Positions 35,766 to 45,231 of a DNA stretch of 64,000 nt are shown here, piece by piece. This DNA is from Rummeliibacillus sp044763875. GTDB lineage: Bacteria > Bacillota > Bacilli > Bacillales_A > Planococcaceae. Made by a program: the position numbers and the translations under genes. Under the pieces are notes generated by a model. That model searched no databases. It was not told the origin of the DNA and saw only the letters and a list, made by a program, of their open reading frames with translations. Positions within the stretch are counted from its first letter, which is position 1; each line of letters starts with the position of its first letter. The stretch lies in NCBI RefSeq assembly GCF_044763875.1, contig NZ_JBIWGZ010000002.1:679657-743656 (forward strand), given 5' to 3'.

Positions 35766-36584
35766 TTATAAAAAAGGCACATTATTAAAAAGCATTTCAA
35801 AAGTATCGATTAAATCACCTAGTATAGAATCTGCAAGAATCGTGAAAAGTATTCCGTTCATAATCATATAAGCAACATAAAAAATTAAATAGCCATAAAA
35901 AGAATCTAGTTTCTTGCTAGTATTTTGTAATAGGACGGTAATAATATAGATGGGGATGACTCCTAATACTAATATATAGGCTAATAAAACGCTGATGCCA
36001 AAGAATACATATGAGTGTATTAATAAGAATATGAACGCAATTACGTTTAAAATAATAGGTAATGATAAAAAACCACTATATACCGATATTATTTGTTTAT
36101 AAGTATATGGCTTCCCAAATATACGGTTTACAACATATAAGGTAGTGATAGCTATAAAGATAGACATGATGCAAACAATTAGATATCCAAAAGCTATGCT
36201 CATTGATGGTCTAGTGGAATAATAATTCGATAATCCTATTCCACCTATTAATGTATTTAGAAAGCTAGTTAATAAAATGGTCATCAATAATGCATAAACG
36301 CCAATGGAGATTAAGCCATTTTTCGATTCGTTTGTATGTTGAATGGCTGAAGTTGGGTGCTTTAAATAATAAACAAAGTATCCCCAATATTGTTTTGACT
36401 GTTGTTTTACTCTATCAAAGGTTTCATTTTGAGAATCTTTATTTATTTCTTCATGTATAGATTGTTCTACTTGGCTACCTGTAGTTGCGCTTGTCTGTTG
36501 TTCGTGTTCAGCTTGAATAGGAAAACCACATTTACCACAAAAATTTCCGGTTTCTTGTTCATTTCCACAATTGTTACATTTCAT
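35766..36584 (-). CDS. Zinc-ribbon multi-pass membrane protein
   Basis: 272 residues from Met 36584 (AAGGA eight bases upstream; an upstream ATG abuts that site). The N-terminal zinc ribbon is CNNCGNEQETGNFCGKCG, then a polar Gln/Ser-rich linker, then five to six hydrophobic helices (about residues 90-265) resembling Yip1/DUF-type membrane domains. Function unknown. Next to a TcaA-like zinc-ribbon protein, which suggests a shared envelope role. Confidence 0.75.
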   Translation of the reverse strand: MKCNNCGNEQETGNFCGKCGFPIQAEHEQQTSATTGSQVEQSIHEEINKDSQNETFDRVKQQSKQYWGYFVYYLKHPTSAIQHTNESKNGLISIGVYALLMTILLTSFLNTLIGGIGLSNYYSTRPSMSIAFGYLIVCIMSIFIAITTLYVVNRIFGKPYTYKQIISVYSGFLSLPIILNVIAFIFLLIHSYVFFGISVLLAYILVLGVIPIYIITVLLQNTSKKLDSFYGYLIFYVAYMIMNGILFTILADSILGDLIDTFEMLFNNVPFL

Positions 36585-36752
36585 AGAATTCATCCTTTTC
36601 TTGATCTTGTTTACTATTTGTTAGTGTAGTAAAGATAAGTCTTGTATAATTCCCAATGACCCTCTGTAATCGATTGTGCTAATTATGCGCAACAAACGAT
36701 ACTCTACTTGTTCAATACCACATTGGAGTATATCATTATAGATTGTTTCTTT

Positions 36753-38195
36753 CTACTCTTCGTATTCTTCTTCTGAGATTTTTTCACTATCTACTTTACT
36801 GATAACATAGCTGTCTCCTGAAGATTGAATCGTATAGGTTTTTTTAAAGTAATAATCAATCATAGGACCTTCATGACTATAAAATGTATACTCTTCATTT
36901 GTATCAAATTTGAATGTTGTGTCATTGATTGCCACTAGATTATCCATTTCATTTGTATGATTGCTGATTTCATCATCATCTACAAATTTAGAAAAATAAG
37001 ATTTATAATCTTTTTCTAATTCAGAATTACTTACTACATAATAAGATGTTGCATCATATACGTGATTATTAACATCTGATTCATATGCTCTTCGGAAACG
37101 ATTGTAAAAGTTCTCAATGTCATCTTGCTGCTCATATGCTACATCTTCTAAATGTTGCTGTTGTTCTTCTTTGTCGATCTGGTCATTGATATATTGGAAG
37201 TCTAATGTAACATCAGAATTTATGACTTTTACTTTATCCGTTTTATATGTTTTACCATTATCCTTTGCGATAGCTTGAACAGTAACAGAGCCATCTAAAG
37301 GAAGTGGACCGATAGAATCTAAATCAGAAACAGTTGACTTTGTGGATTTTCCATTAATATAGACAATCGCATCTTCATTATTTGAATAAATATCAGCATA
37401 TTCAGGGTTGATATCTGGTGTATAGGTTTGCTCATTGTCCTCTGCATCAGTCATTTTCATCTTACCGTCAAATGGTATCTCACCGTATTCTGATTTTACT
37501 ATCGCAGACCATCTATAAGTGCCAGGTAAATAATCACCTAAAAAGACATCATCATCAGATGATAGTTCTATTGTTTTATCTGATGAGGTAAATTGAACAT
37601 GGTCATAATCAGAAGCTACAGATACGTGAATTGGTACAAGTTCAAAAGAAACTTTATGGTAGATACCACCTAGCACAGGCTTATTCACCATTTTAATCAT
37701 TTTATTTCTATTTTCATCATAAATTGGATCGGCTAACCCATTCGTTTTTAATGCTTCTATATTTGCTAATAGTTGATTGCGAATATCTGGCCACGATTGT
37801 TCATCGATATAGTCATAGAAACTTTTCGCATCTGTATGTACTTTCTTATCATAATCAAAGTGCTTTAAGAAGGCTTTTGCATCTTCTTTTTCAAAATCCT
37901 CATGCATCGCTGTCACAGTTTTCGTAGGATCTGTGATGGATTTCATCGTCAAATGGCCAGCAAATAATAATATTATTATTGCAATAATCGAAAAAAGTGT
38001 AAGTTTATTCTTCTTATTCATTTTTTGCTTTTGCCATCTTTGTTGAGGCATTTCGTTAGTAGCAGGTATAGAAAACTTTGTTTCAACATCTTCTTTGGGT
38101 TGCGGATTTTCATTCTCTGTTAAAGCATGACCACACTTTTCACAGAAGAGCTGACCCTTTTCATAGGAATTGCCGCAATTTTTACAAAAATTCAT
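36753..38195 (-). CDS. TcaA-family zinc-ribbon membrane protein (YvbJ-like)
   Basis: About 480 residues from the ATG at 38195 (GGAG seven bases upstream; the ATG at 38213 precedes it). N-terminal zinc ribbon (CKNCGNSYEKGQLFCEKCGHAL), one transmembrane helix (LFSIIAIIILLFAGHL), then extracellular TcaA-type domains, including YADIYSNNEDAIVYINGKS, and a C-terminal NTF2-like domain (FYNRFRRAYESDVNN). Staphylococcal TcaA affects teicoplanin susceptibility and cell-wall properties. Role here inferred from family only. Confidence 0.82.
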   Translation of the reverse strand: MNFCKNCGNSYEKGQLFCEKCGHALTENENPQPKEDVETKFSIPATNEMPQQRWQKQKMNKKNKLTLFSIIAIIILLFAGHLTMKSITDPTKTVTAMHEDFEKEDAKAFLKHFDYDKKVHTDAKSFYDYIDEQSWPDIRNQLLANIEALKTNGLADPIYDENRNKMIKMVNKPVLGGIYHKVSFELVPIHVSVASDYDHVQFTSSDKTIELSSDDDVFLGDYLPGTYRWSAIVKSEYGEIPFDGKMKMTDAEDNEQTYTPDINPEYADIYSNNEDAIVYINGKSTKSTVSDLDSIGPLPLDGSVTVQAIAKDNGKTYKTDKVKVINSDVTLDFQYINDQIDKEEQQQHLEDVAYEQQDDIENFYNRFRRAYESDVNNHVYDATSYYVVSNSELEKDYKSYFSKFVDDDEISNHTNEMDNLVAINDTTFKFDTNEEYTFYSHEGPMIDYYFKKTYTIQSSGDSYVISKVDSEKISEEEYEE

Positions 38196-38651
38196 TTCTT
38201 CGCTCCTTTTCATCTTTTAGATAGAAAGACTTATAAAGTATAAAATAATAATCTTTTTATCTAATAATACACAAGTATTATACCAATTTTTTTATATTAA
38301 AAGTATTATTTTTAGGAAAAAAGTATTACACCTAAATATTTCAGCGATTTGAAGACAAAATTACACCTTTCTCCCTTAGATAAAAGAAAAACAGGGACCG
38401 CTATTCGTGAAGTCTCCGCTTTAGTTGAATCCGTCATATGTATAAAAGAAACCACTCAAACACAACAACCAAACCAATCGTAACAACGCAAAAAGTCCTT
38501 GACTCTTTGGTAGAGCTAAGGACTTGAATTGTGTGAAATGTTTGGGTGACTGGCACCGTGAACTACATTTTAAAAGAAAATTAATACAAATTATAATAAC
38601 TCCGCAGTACCATAAAAAAACTTTTACTAATTAAAATATGCTTTGCTAATT
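38196..38651. other. Intergenic region with a hairpin and a REP-like element
   Basis: AT-rich. A hairpin AAGTCCTT...AAGGACTT spans about 38490-38527, without a clear T run. The REP-like element follows at 38545. No gene seen. Confidence 0.5.
38545..38565. repeat. REP-like element
   Basis: GGTGACTGGCACCGTGAACT, the best-preserved form in the window; nearly identical to the copy at 39913. Confidence 0.75.
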
Positions 38652-39242
38652 TTATTGTTTTGACCAGGTATTATCTACAAATTTAAAACCATTATAATCT
38701 ACTAAAGTAGGCTTGATATAATCATAAGGTTCAATTATATCTGGTTCAGCAAATCCATAATACGGCACTGATACTTTATATGATTTACCTACCTTATAAT
38801 ACGAATACCATATAAGTTCACTACAATATGTTTCCTTTATATTTTCTGGATTACGGGAGATTTTATAAGGAATATGTTTACCTACACGTTTTTTCTTTTT
38901 TTTATCATATTTTGTGAACGAAGAAATAGCCTTATCAGCAGCCTTTTCTCCTAATTTAGCTGATTTAGGCCTAATTACTTTTGAGTTTCCATATCGTTCT
39001 TCCCACTGCTTTTTTGTAAAAATAATAGGATATGGTTCACTTTTCCATCCAGATGCATGAAGAATTTGATTTGATCCAATAAAGATACCTGTATGTCCTA
39101 GTATCCCCTTGGCACTTGTATTTTTTGTAATTATAATATCCCCAGGTTTATTGCTAAGTGCTTGTGCTGACAAATTGGGAATCAAAAAAATTATTGTTAT
39201 TATTCCTAGAATAGCTGGTATGTATATTAGTCTTTTATGCAC
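38652..39242 (-). CDS. Secreted permuted NlpC/P60 (YiiX-like) cysteine peptidase/amidase
   Basis: 196 residues. Signal peptide 1-29 (ending SAQA). GDIIITKNTSAKGILGHTG provides the His and TYCSELIWYSY the Cys, in the order His then Cys that marks the circularly permuted papain fold (YiiX/YycO type). ILHASGW is also typical. It probably cleaves a cell-wall or lipid amide bond; substrate unknown. Confidence 0.8.
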   Translation of the reverse strand: MHKRLIYIPAILGIITIIFLIPNLSAQALSNKPGDIIITKNTSAKGILGHTGIFIGSNQILHASGWKSEPYPIIFTKKQWEERYGNSKVIRPKSAKLGEKAADKAISSFTKYDKKKKKRVGKHIPYKISRNPENIKETYCSELIWYSYYKVGKSYKVSVPYYGFAEPDIIEPYDYIKPTLVDYNGFKFVDNTWSKQ

Positions 39243-39351
39243 TTTAAAACCTCCTGCATTTAATATATTATAATATTTGCATTAATTAATAAATATTGGT
39301 AGACCTAAAAGCGAAATAGTAATAATATACCATTGTTAGGAGTTGCTTGAT

Positions 39352-39669
39352 TTGAAAAAGATATTTATAGGTGTTTCCGTTTTATTGATATTGGTGGCTT
39401 GTGGTTTCGGATATGTAAAATACAAACAATATAATGTTGAAAATACGGTAGTTAATTACTTAAAAACAGAAGAAGGTATCCCAGAAGATAAGATAAATAC
39501 CGAACCTTTTATCGCAAATATGCCAGGAAATAAAAATTGGATGGTTAAAGTAGAAATTAAAGGAGATTCCAAAGTATATAGTTATTATAAAAATAAGGAC
39601 GGAAAAGTAGTATTAGATTCATATATAGAAGATGGAGAAGTTACAATTGTAGATAAAGTTATGAATTAA
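39352..39669 (+). CDS. Small DUF3139-like lipoprotein
   Basis: 105 residues. AGGAG nine bases upstream indicates a TTG start at 39352. The signal ends in a lipobox-like LVAC. The remainder resembles DUF3139 proteins of Bacillales (VVNYLKTEEGIPEDKI, MVKVEIKGDSKVYSYY). Function unknown. Confidence 0.65.
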   Translation: MKKIFIGVSVLLILVACGFGYVKYKQYNVENTVVNYLKTEEGIPEDKINTEPFIANMPGNKNWMVKVEIKGDSKVYSYYKNKDGKVVLDSYIEDGEVTIVDKVMN

Positions 39670-39776
39670 AGGCCCGGTACCAACGTTGCTGTAACCAGGG
39701 GCAAAGAGAAAATTATTATATATGGGTTCCTGACAGAAAAACGTGGAAAACCTACACTAATACAATTTCTAGAATG

Positions 39777-39816
39777 AAAAGCTGATTTTTCCTCCGCTAA
39801 GGAAGAATCAGCTTTT
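39777..39816. terminator. Terminator
   Basis: AAAAGCTGATTTTTCC pairs with GGAAGAATCAGCTTTT with one mismatch, followed by T. Confidence 0.8.
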
Positions 39817-39912
39817 TGTTATGTTTCAATACTACCCACGATATGGCTAACATACTTCAATAGCTGATACTGTTCGCGTTAAAGATCCTTTCCACACTAC
39901 TTATCATTGTGG

Positions 39913-39933
39913 GGTGACTAGCACCGTGAACTA
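39913..39933. repeat. REP-like element overlapping a stop codon
   Basis: GGTGACTAGCACCGTGAACT. Its last three bases supply the TAG stop of the minus-strand PP2C gene. Confidence 0.75.
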
Positions 39934-40818
39934 ACTCCTCAAAACCTCCAACAAAATCCCTGTTTTATCATCGGAACGTTCTGCTCTGGGGAATTGTTGA
40001 CAGTATGGATCATCCTTTTCCATTAGGGTGATTTTCGTGCAGGTACTTTTGAGTCCTCTGTTGAATATTTGCTTTGCTGATTCCATCCAATTTGCATGAC
40101 TTGGTGGTCTATGACTTAGTAATTGGAACCCATCTGTTACCAATGCGATTTTCTTTACATCCATCAATGGAATTTTCCCTATTTCCCAGAAGCTCGAAGT
40201 TTCTCTACTTCCATCTATGATTCCATATCCTTCATACGTATTAAAGCTTTCGCAACACTGCATCCGAAAAGATTGAGTCAACGTCAGCGCATTTTCATAA
40301 CATTGGACTAACTTCTTTTCAGTGTAATTTCTCCTCAACGTCTTTTTTAAACCATTAAATTGAAGCTTCACTTTTCGAATATATTTCTCCTGAATTTTGG
40401 TTGTGTGGTCATAGGTTAGGCTTCGTATGGTCCCGTTTTGATATTGCACAAATAACATACAATTTCCCGTTTGAATATAGTGCAGCGTATCATCTCTTAT
40501 TTGAATTGCGGCTACACTACAACAATTCCTTATGTACTTTTCCATATCACCAAGATCATCCCATATTGCTATTGCTCTTTTCGCTCTTCTCATTTCAATA
40601 TTCGCTGATCTTAGGATGTGTTCCAATGAATCATTGTCGTAAGATTTATCTAGAAGAAATTTCCTTATGGTGTGCGCAGCCTCTACGCCAGAAAAAGGAC
40701 CAAAACCAGAATCCCCATCAATTACCGCAAATCGATTGTTTTTTTGATCACATACATATGCATCCTCTAATTCCTTTTTATACCCTTCTTCATAAACAAC
40801 ATCTAACACATTAATCAT
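39931..40818 (-). CDS. PP2C-family serine/threonine phosphatase
   Basis: 295 residues; GGGAG ten bases before the ATG. Metal-binding motifs of PP2C are visible: EDAYV near residue 18, VIDGDSGFGPFSG near 33, IALVTDGF near 230 and the C-terminal RSDDKTGILL. No sensor or membrane domain. Diverges from a sigma-factor gene across 456 bp, so it might control an anti-sigma partner switch, but no anti-anti-sigma gene is seen here. Confidence 0.75.
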   Translation of the reverse strand: MINVLDVVYEEGYKKELEDAYVCDQKNNRFAVIDGDSGFGPFSGVEAAHTIRKFLLDKSYDNDSLEHILRSANIEMRRAKRAIAIWDDLGDMEKYIRNCCSVAAIQIRDDTLHYIQTGNCMLFVQYQNGTIRSLTYDHTTKIQEKYIRKVKLQFNGLKKTLRRNYTEKKLVQCYENALTLTQSFRMQCCESFNTYEGYGIIDGSRETSSFWEIGKIPLMDVKKIALVTDGFQLLSHRPPSHANWMESAKQIFNRGLKSTCTKITLMEKDDPYCQQFPRAERSDDKTGILLEVLRS

Positions 40819-41274
40819 CCTAGAACAACTCCCATTCTTTTTTAGATTAAGTGAATAGCTCCCCTATGGCATTATCTATCAATACTATTAAACTCCCATA
40901 TGCATATCTCATGACCCCCATTCCCAAATAATACTTTATAACTATACATTACCATTATTTAGAATTAAAAAGTTACATATTATGTAATTTGTAACAATTA
41001 ATTCATAATTAAGTAAATATTATAAAAAATCTGAAATTGTATCGAAATTGAAAAAACCACTTGAAAATTTAGTACTTATCAAATTTTTATCATTACTACA
41101 AACACACTAATGACGGGGTTTTGCTATTGTTCGACATTTCTTCGACAGACCTATTTTGCGTGTTTTAGCCCTCTAAAATGCCATTTTGTCTATTTTACAG
41201 ATGCCAGCACAAATTTGTATTCTGGGAGCACCTAGGAAAACAAGCGTTGTGCACAATGAGAATGGACACAAATT
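40819..41274. other. Divergent promoter region of PP2C and sigma-factor genes
   Basis: Very AT-rich. TTCGACA occurs twice 12 bp apart (41129-41147). No small gene or RNA recognised. The sigma gene start has only a weak ribosome site (AATGG). Confidence 0.4.
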
Positions 41275-41748
41275 ATGTTTCAATTTGATGAAATTTTAGA
41301 GCAATATGAACCCATGATCTCTGCAGCAATTCGAAAATGCCGTATTTACAAAAACCATGAACACTATGCTCAAACAGCACGCATTGCCTTATGGAAAGCC
41401 TGGAAAAAGTATGATCATGTACAAGGAGATTTTGCCCCCTATGCCTTTACCTGTATCCGCGGTAGCATTTTAGATGAACTTAAAAAAGAAAATCGTTATG
41501 AAGAACGCTATCAGCCGGAACAAGATGACATCATCGAACTTTACTTGCCAACATCAATAGAATCTGATGTATCTAATATTTTAGAAGGATTACTCAACAA
41601 CATTACAAAAGCCGAGCAGCAATTTCTCATAGACTATTACATCGGGGGCTATTCCTATGAAGAGTTGTCAGTGAAATATCATGCTTCTGCTGCTACTTTG
41701 CAGAAGAGACGGACGCGGATATTAGAGAAAGTGAGAAAAGCGATTTAA
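41275..41748 (+). CDS. Orphan sigma-70-family RNA polymerase sigma factor
   Basis: 157 residues, shorter than housekeeping sigmas. Region 2 is recognisable (YAQTARIALWKAWKKYDHVQGDFAPYAFTCIRGSILDELKKE) and region 4 helix-turn-helix lies at the end (YSYEELSVKYHASAATLQKRRTRILEKVRKAI). It resembles the SigH/ComX-like group of Firmicutes rather than ECF sigmas with anti-sigma genes. No adjacent anti-sigma gene. Regulon unknown. Confidence 0.82.
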   Translation: MFQFDEILEQYEPMISAAIRKCRIYKNHEHYAQTARIALWKAWKKYDHVQGDFAPYAFTCIRGSILDELKKENRYEERYQPEQDDIIELYLPTSIESDVSNILEGLLNNITKAEQQFLIDYYIGGYSYEELSVKYHASAATLQKRRTRILEKVRKAI

Positions 41749-41754
41749 CATGAA

Positions 41755-41790
41755 CAACACCACCTGATTTGTATTGCTCAGGTGGTGTTG
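41755..41790. terminator. Hairpin after the sigma-factor gene
   Basis: CAACACCACCTGA pairs perfectly with TCAGGTGGTGTTG; the T run is poor. Confidence 0.6.
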
Positions 41791-42132
41791 ATATAAATAT
41801 AAACTGAAGTTATCAGTAACTAAAAAACTATTTTTTCAAAGGAAATCATTATTGCTTAAGTGCATTGTTCTCGGAAGGATACTATTTTTTTACGAAAAGG
41901 GTGGTTGTCACGGAAAATGGTAATAATTATTAAAAAGCGGTCGTAATCCGTTTACTTACGTGAAGCATTAGTATGCAAGGTCTACATAGCTATCTATCCC
42001 TTCGAACACGATTTTGTGCAAAAGAGCCAATGCTGGCGTAAAAGTTTATCAAACACGTCAAGATTAGAAACTTTATTATGATACAATAATCCATTAGCAG
42101 TCTAAGTTTTTGTAAAAGGGGCTATTAAAAAA
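41791..42132. other. Intergenic region, nothing recognised
   Basis: No open frame with a ribosome site, no repeat. A TACAAT -10-like element near 42083 may serve the small membrane protein gene. Confidence 0.4.
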
Positions 42133-42324
42133 ATGAGTATTATTATTTTTAATTTATTTTGTTTAGGTCTAGTGTTGAGCATGGCATTAGCAATTGTTAA
42201 ATTTTACAAATTATATAATAAAACAAAAGATATGAACTTTAAAGTTGGTATTGTTTTGTTTATAATAGCGACTTTGTCGACATTAATTGGGTTTGGCATC
42301 GTTGATTATACGTGGTTTGTTTGA
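42133..42324 (+). CDS. Small two-helix membrane protein
   Basis: 63 residues with two hydrophobic helices (about 5-25 and 38-57) separated by a basic stretch (KFYKLYNKTKDMNFK). The ribosome site is weak (AGGGG, eleven bases). A terminator follows closely, which supports a real transcription unit. No family recognised. Confidence 0.5.
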   Translation: MSIIIFNLFCLGLVLSMALAIVKFYKLYNKTKDMNFKVGIVLFIIATLSTLIGFGIVDYTWFV

Positions 42325-42345
42325 CATGATTAATAGCCATTAATA

Positions 42346-42385
42346 AAAGAGCGTCTAATGTAATTAAATTCATTAGTCGCTCTTT
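42346..42385 (+). terminator. Terminator of the small membrane protein gene
   Basis: AAGAGCG and CTAATG arms pair with CATTAG and CGCTCTT around an AT loop, followed by T. Confidence 0.75.
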
Positions 42386-42847
42386 ATCTCTTTAATCAAC
42401 TTTTTTGTAGTGGATTCACAAATACCTGTTCTTATAGACATCTTATCTAATACTAAGTATGTGCATTCTTTTTATCGGTGTATATTGGATAAATCACTAA
42501 ATTCTAATGTAGAAATTTATATTCATAAGGATATGATAGTTTATAAATATCAAATATTTATATAATAAAGTAAAATATTTATTTAAATTTTCATTCCCAA
42601 CAAGACCTTTAACCTAATAATCCCCTACTCATATTTCTAAATATAAAGTTAATAGAATAAAAAATACTCAACATTTCGACATAACTGAATTAATTTAAAG
42701 CATTAACATAAATTACTTTATTCATTTATAGGTAATTACTCATTAAATAGATGGATGATTACGTATTTTTTATTTCTTTATAACTATTCCTTTTTTGGTA
42801 TTTTTATTCCATTTTTACATTTTAACCCACACTTAGGTTTTGGAAGT
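42386..42847. other. AT-rich intergenic region
   Basis: Very AT-rich with many short A/T repeats and no coding potential. No further structure resolved. Confidence 0.4.
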
Positions 42848-42855
42848 GCTATAAT
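42847..42855 (+). promoter_or_regulatory. Extended -10 promoter of the DUF5105-type lipoprotein gene
   Basis: TGCTATAAT, an extended -10 (TGnTATAAT). No good -35. The transcript would start near 42862, only about 12 nt before the first ATG. Confidence 0.65.
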
Positions 42856-42873
42856 CATCTAGAAATTATTGTA

Positions 42874-43965
42874 ATGGAGGGAATTGTTATTAATAAGAAA
42901 AGGTGGTTATTAATTAGTTTATTTGCAGTACTTTCGTTGCTTCTAACCGCATGTGGTTCAAGTGGTAGTGGATCTGATTCTAAGCAAGAAGCACGTGACG
43001 TTGGAATTAAACTCAACTCAGGTGAATATATAGCAGTCAGTAAATATGATGACAACGAAGAAAAAACTTACCTCAAGTTAAACTTAACAGTACATAATAA
43101 ATCTAAAAACGAAATATCTATATCGGGGTTAGATTTTAGTCTTTATGATAAAAACAATGAAAAGATTGAATCAGTTTATGTAAATCCTCCAGACGAAGAT
43201 TCATATAAAGAATTATCTGGAAGCGTTTCACCAGAGAAAAAGGCATCTGGCGATTTAGCATACCCTATTAATCCAGAAGAAAAATATGAGCTTCATTTCC
43301 AACCACATATTTACGATGATAAAGGTAACAAACAGAAAGAATTAGTAGTAAAAGTGGATCCGTCAAAATATAAAAATGATACTGAAAATGCGAAAAAGGC
43401 AATTGCAGCTTACATCGATAACGTATTCTTAAGCAAAGAAAACCCTGATTTTAAAACTGTACTCACAAATGATGTGATTAAGGATAGTCAAAAATTTGAT
43501 GAAGAACTTGGAAATCAACTTAAAGAAGGTTCCGAGGAATACAAACTAAATTTAAAAACTGAGAAAAACTTTATTGAAAAATACCGTATAGCATTAAATC
43601 GAAATATCAAACCAACTTATCAAATCGAATATGCAGACGCAAAAAATGCAAAAGTGATGGTAAGATTTAAAAACTTTGATAGTTCTGATTTGTACACGCA
43701 AACTAGAAAAGTAAGCGAACAATTTGTGAAAAAAAATGAAAAAAAATATTCATATAATGAATATGATAAAGCGAAAAAGGATGCTTTAGTTTATACTATT
43801 AATCGAATTGATCAAATTCTAAACAATACAAAACTAAGCAACGACTCACGTAACTATTCAATTACTATGAAAAATGTAGATGGTAAGTGGCACATTCAAA
43901 CCACTGATGAAGATATGAATAGCGAATACGATGATTTGTTAGAATCATTTGTTTTAGAAATGTAA
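42874..43965 (+). CDS. DUF4352/DUF5105-type lipoprotein
   Basis: Up to 363 residues. The only canonical start is ATG 42874, yet the single strong ribosome site (GGAGG, 42876-42880) lies inside it and points, eight bases later, to an ATT codon at 42889. A start there would give the textbook lipoprotein leader NKKRWLLISLFAVLSLLLTAC. After the lipobox Cys come a DUF4352-like beta domain (KTYLKLNLTVHNKSKNEISI) and a helical C-terminal domain as in DUF5105 proteins. Probably surface-anchored; function unknown. Confidence 0.75.
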   Translation: MEGIVINKKRWLLISLFAVLSLLLTACGSSGSGSDSKQEARDVGIKLNSGEYIAVSKYDDNEEKTYLKLNLTVHNKSKNEISISGLDFSLYDKNNEKIESVYVNPPDEDSYKELSGSVSPEKKASGDLAYPINPEEKYELHFQPHIYDDKGNKQKELVVKVDPSKYKNDTENAKKAIAAYIDNVFLSKENPDFKTVLTNDVIKDSQKFDEELGNQLKEGSEEYKLNLKTEKNFIEKYRIALNRNIKPTYQIEYADAKNAKVMVRFKNFDSSDLYTQTRKVSEQFVKKNEKKYSYNEYDKAKKDALVYTINRIDQILNNTKLSNDSRNYSITMKNVDGKWHIQTTDEDMNSEYDDLLESFVLEM

Positions 43966-43982
43966 AATTAGCTATCACGAAA

Positions 43983-44016
43983 AAGAAACACAGACCAAAG
44001 TTGGTTTGTGTTTCTT
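43983..44016 (+). terminator. Terminator of the DUF5105-type lipoprotein gene
   Basis: AAGAAACACAGACCAA pairs with TTGGTTTGTGTTTCTT. Confidence 0.85.
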
Positions 44017-44073
44017 CTATTACATATAAAGGATTCTTTTTGAGTCTGACATTATAGGATTCGAACCAGCTCT

Positions 44074-44928
44074 TTAACGTTGAAGTTCAGCTGCATAATC
44101 ATTTAGTAATTCATAGCAGCGCTCTTTCGTAGACTCAGCTAAAGTCATAGCGTGTGTTACCTTTGGTGTATACGAATCCATACTTTCTGCATCTATACTC
44201 GCCTGATCTGCAGTAGCATCACGATCATGAATCCATTGGTTTTGGTAGTTTCGTAGACTATTAAAATCACTTGCTGATAATTTTGTTTTTAATGTACCAT
44301 AGATATCATTTAATAATGCATCCCATTGCCCATAACGTGCATTTTCTGCATTGATCATTTTATCTTCTGAACCCATTGTTGTACCATCAATACTTTCAGC
44401 AGGATTATCATAATTTGAAACAATAGAAGATGCCTGATTTGAATAGACTTGGTACATATTATTTTTTGTTTGTTGTTGAGGTTGAGATGTGCTGATGTTA
44501 CTTGAAGAAGTTTGCTCTTTTTTCTTTTTAGCAGCAAGTTCTTTGTCTTGCTTTCTCTTTGCCTCTTGACGTAAATTCTCTACCTGGCCGTTTACACTAA
44601 TGAGTATATTTGTAGAGCTAAGTAATGTATCTGCTTGATTCATTGCTTTTTTATATTTCTTATCCTCGATTAAATTTTCAATTTCTTGCGTCTTCTTTAA
44701 TTGCGTTACATATTTTTTTGCTTGTAAATCTTTTGGTTTTTCGTCTAATGCCAATTCAAAAGATGCTAATGCTTTATCAATATCTCCATCTGTTAATGCA
44801 AGTTTTCCCTGCTCCACAGCTTTTGTATATGTAGAATTTACACTTTCTGCATTTTTCATTAAGTCCCCACTATTACCGCACCCTGCTAATAATAATCCGA
44901 CTAAAAGTATGTATGATAATTTCCTCAT
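44074..44928 (-). CDS. TPR-like lipoprotein with C-terminal LprI/DUF1311 domain
   Basis: 284 residues. Lipoprotein signal VGLLLAGC. Residues about 30-110 form TPR-like helices (GKLALTDGDIDKALASFELALDEKP), then a Ser/Gln-rich linker, and a LprI-type domain at about 190-280 (NAENARYGQWDALLNDIYGTL, LRNYQNQWIHDRDATAD, ERCYELLN). LprI-like domains inhibit lysozyme in mycobacteria; here the function is only inferred. Confidence 0.75.
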   Translation of the reverse strand: MRKLSYILLVGLLLAGCGNSGDLMKNAESVNSTYTKAVEQGKLALTDGDIDKALASFELALDEKPKDLQAKKYVTQLKKTQEIENLIEDKKYKKAMNQADTLLSSTNILISVNGQVENLRQEAKRKQDKELAAKKKKEQTSSSNISTSQPQQQTKNNMYQVYSNQASSIVSNYDNPAESIDGTTMGSEDKMINAENARYGQWDALLNDIYGTLKTKLSASDFNSLRNYQNQWIHDRDATADQASIDAESMDSYTPKVTHAMTLAESTKERCYELLNDYAAELQR

Positions 44929-45162
44929 GTTGTCCCACCTTTTGGCTTATTTCCTTCCTATTTTATTCTTTAATTTAAACTATGACTAGTACATTTTCTA
45001 TTACGAATGTGGAAATTATACTAGTTATCAAATTAATTATTATTTGTAATTTATCTGCAAGAAAACTATTTCAGATAAAGTGAAATCATATTACTTATCT
45101 AATCCAACATTCAAAGGAAACATCTATTGTTTTGAACACCAGAAAAATCCCGTATAGGTATG

Positions 45163-45194
45163 AAAGCTCTTATGTATAAATACATAAGAGCTTT
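45163..45194. terminator. Bidirectional terminator after the PepSY gene
   Basis: AAAGCTCTTATGTA pairs with TACATAAGAGCTTT. A related hairpin with nearly the same stem is found at 61639. The rest of 44929-45231 is featureless AT-rich DNA. Confidence 0.8.
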
Positions 45195-45231
45195 TGGTTT
45201 AATTTCTTAGGTTAATATTTTTTAAACTTGA

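Noticed and set aside
39670..39775. Remnant of a coding sequence (NYYIWVPDRKTWKTYT) after the small lipoprotein gene
   Set aside because: About 35 open codons without start or recognisable homologue; may be chance.
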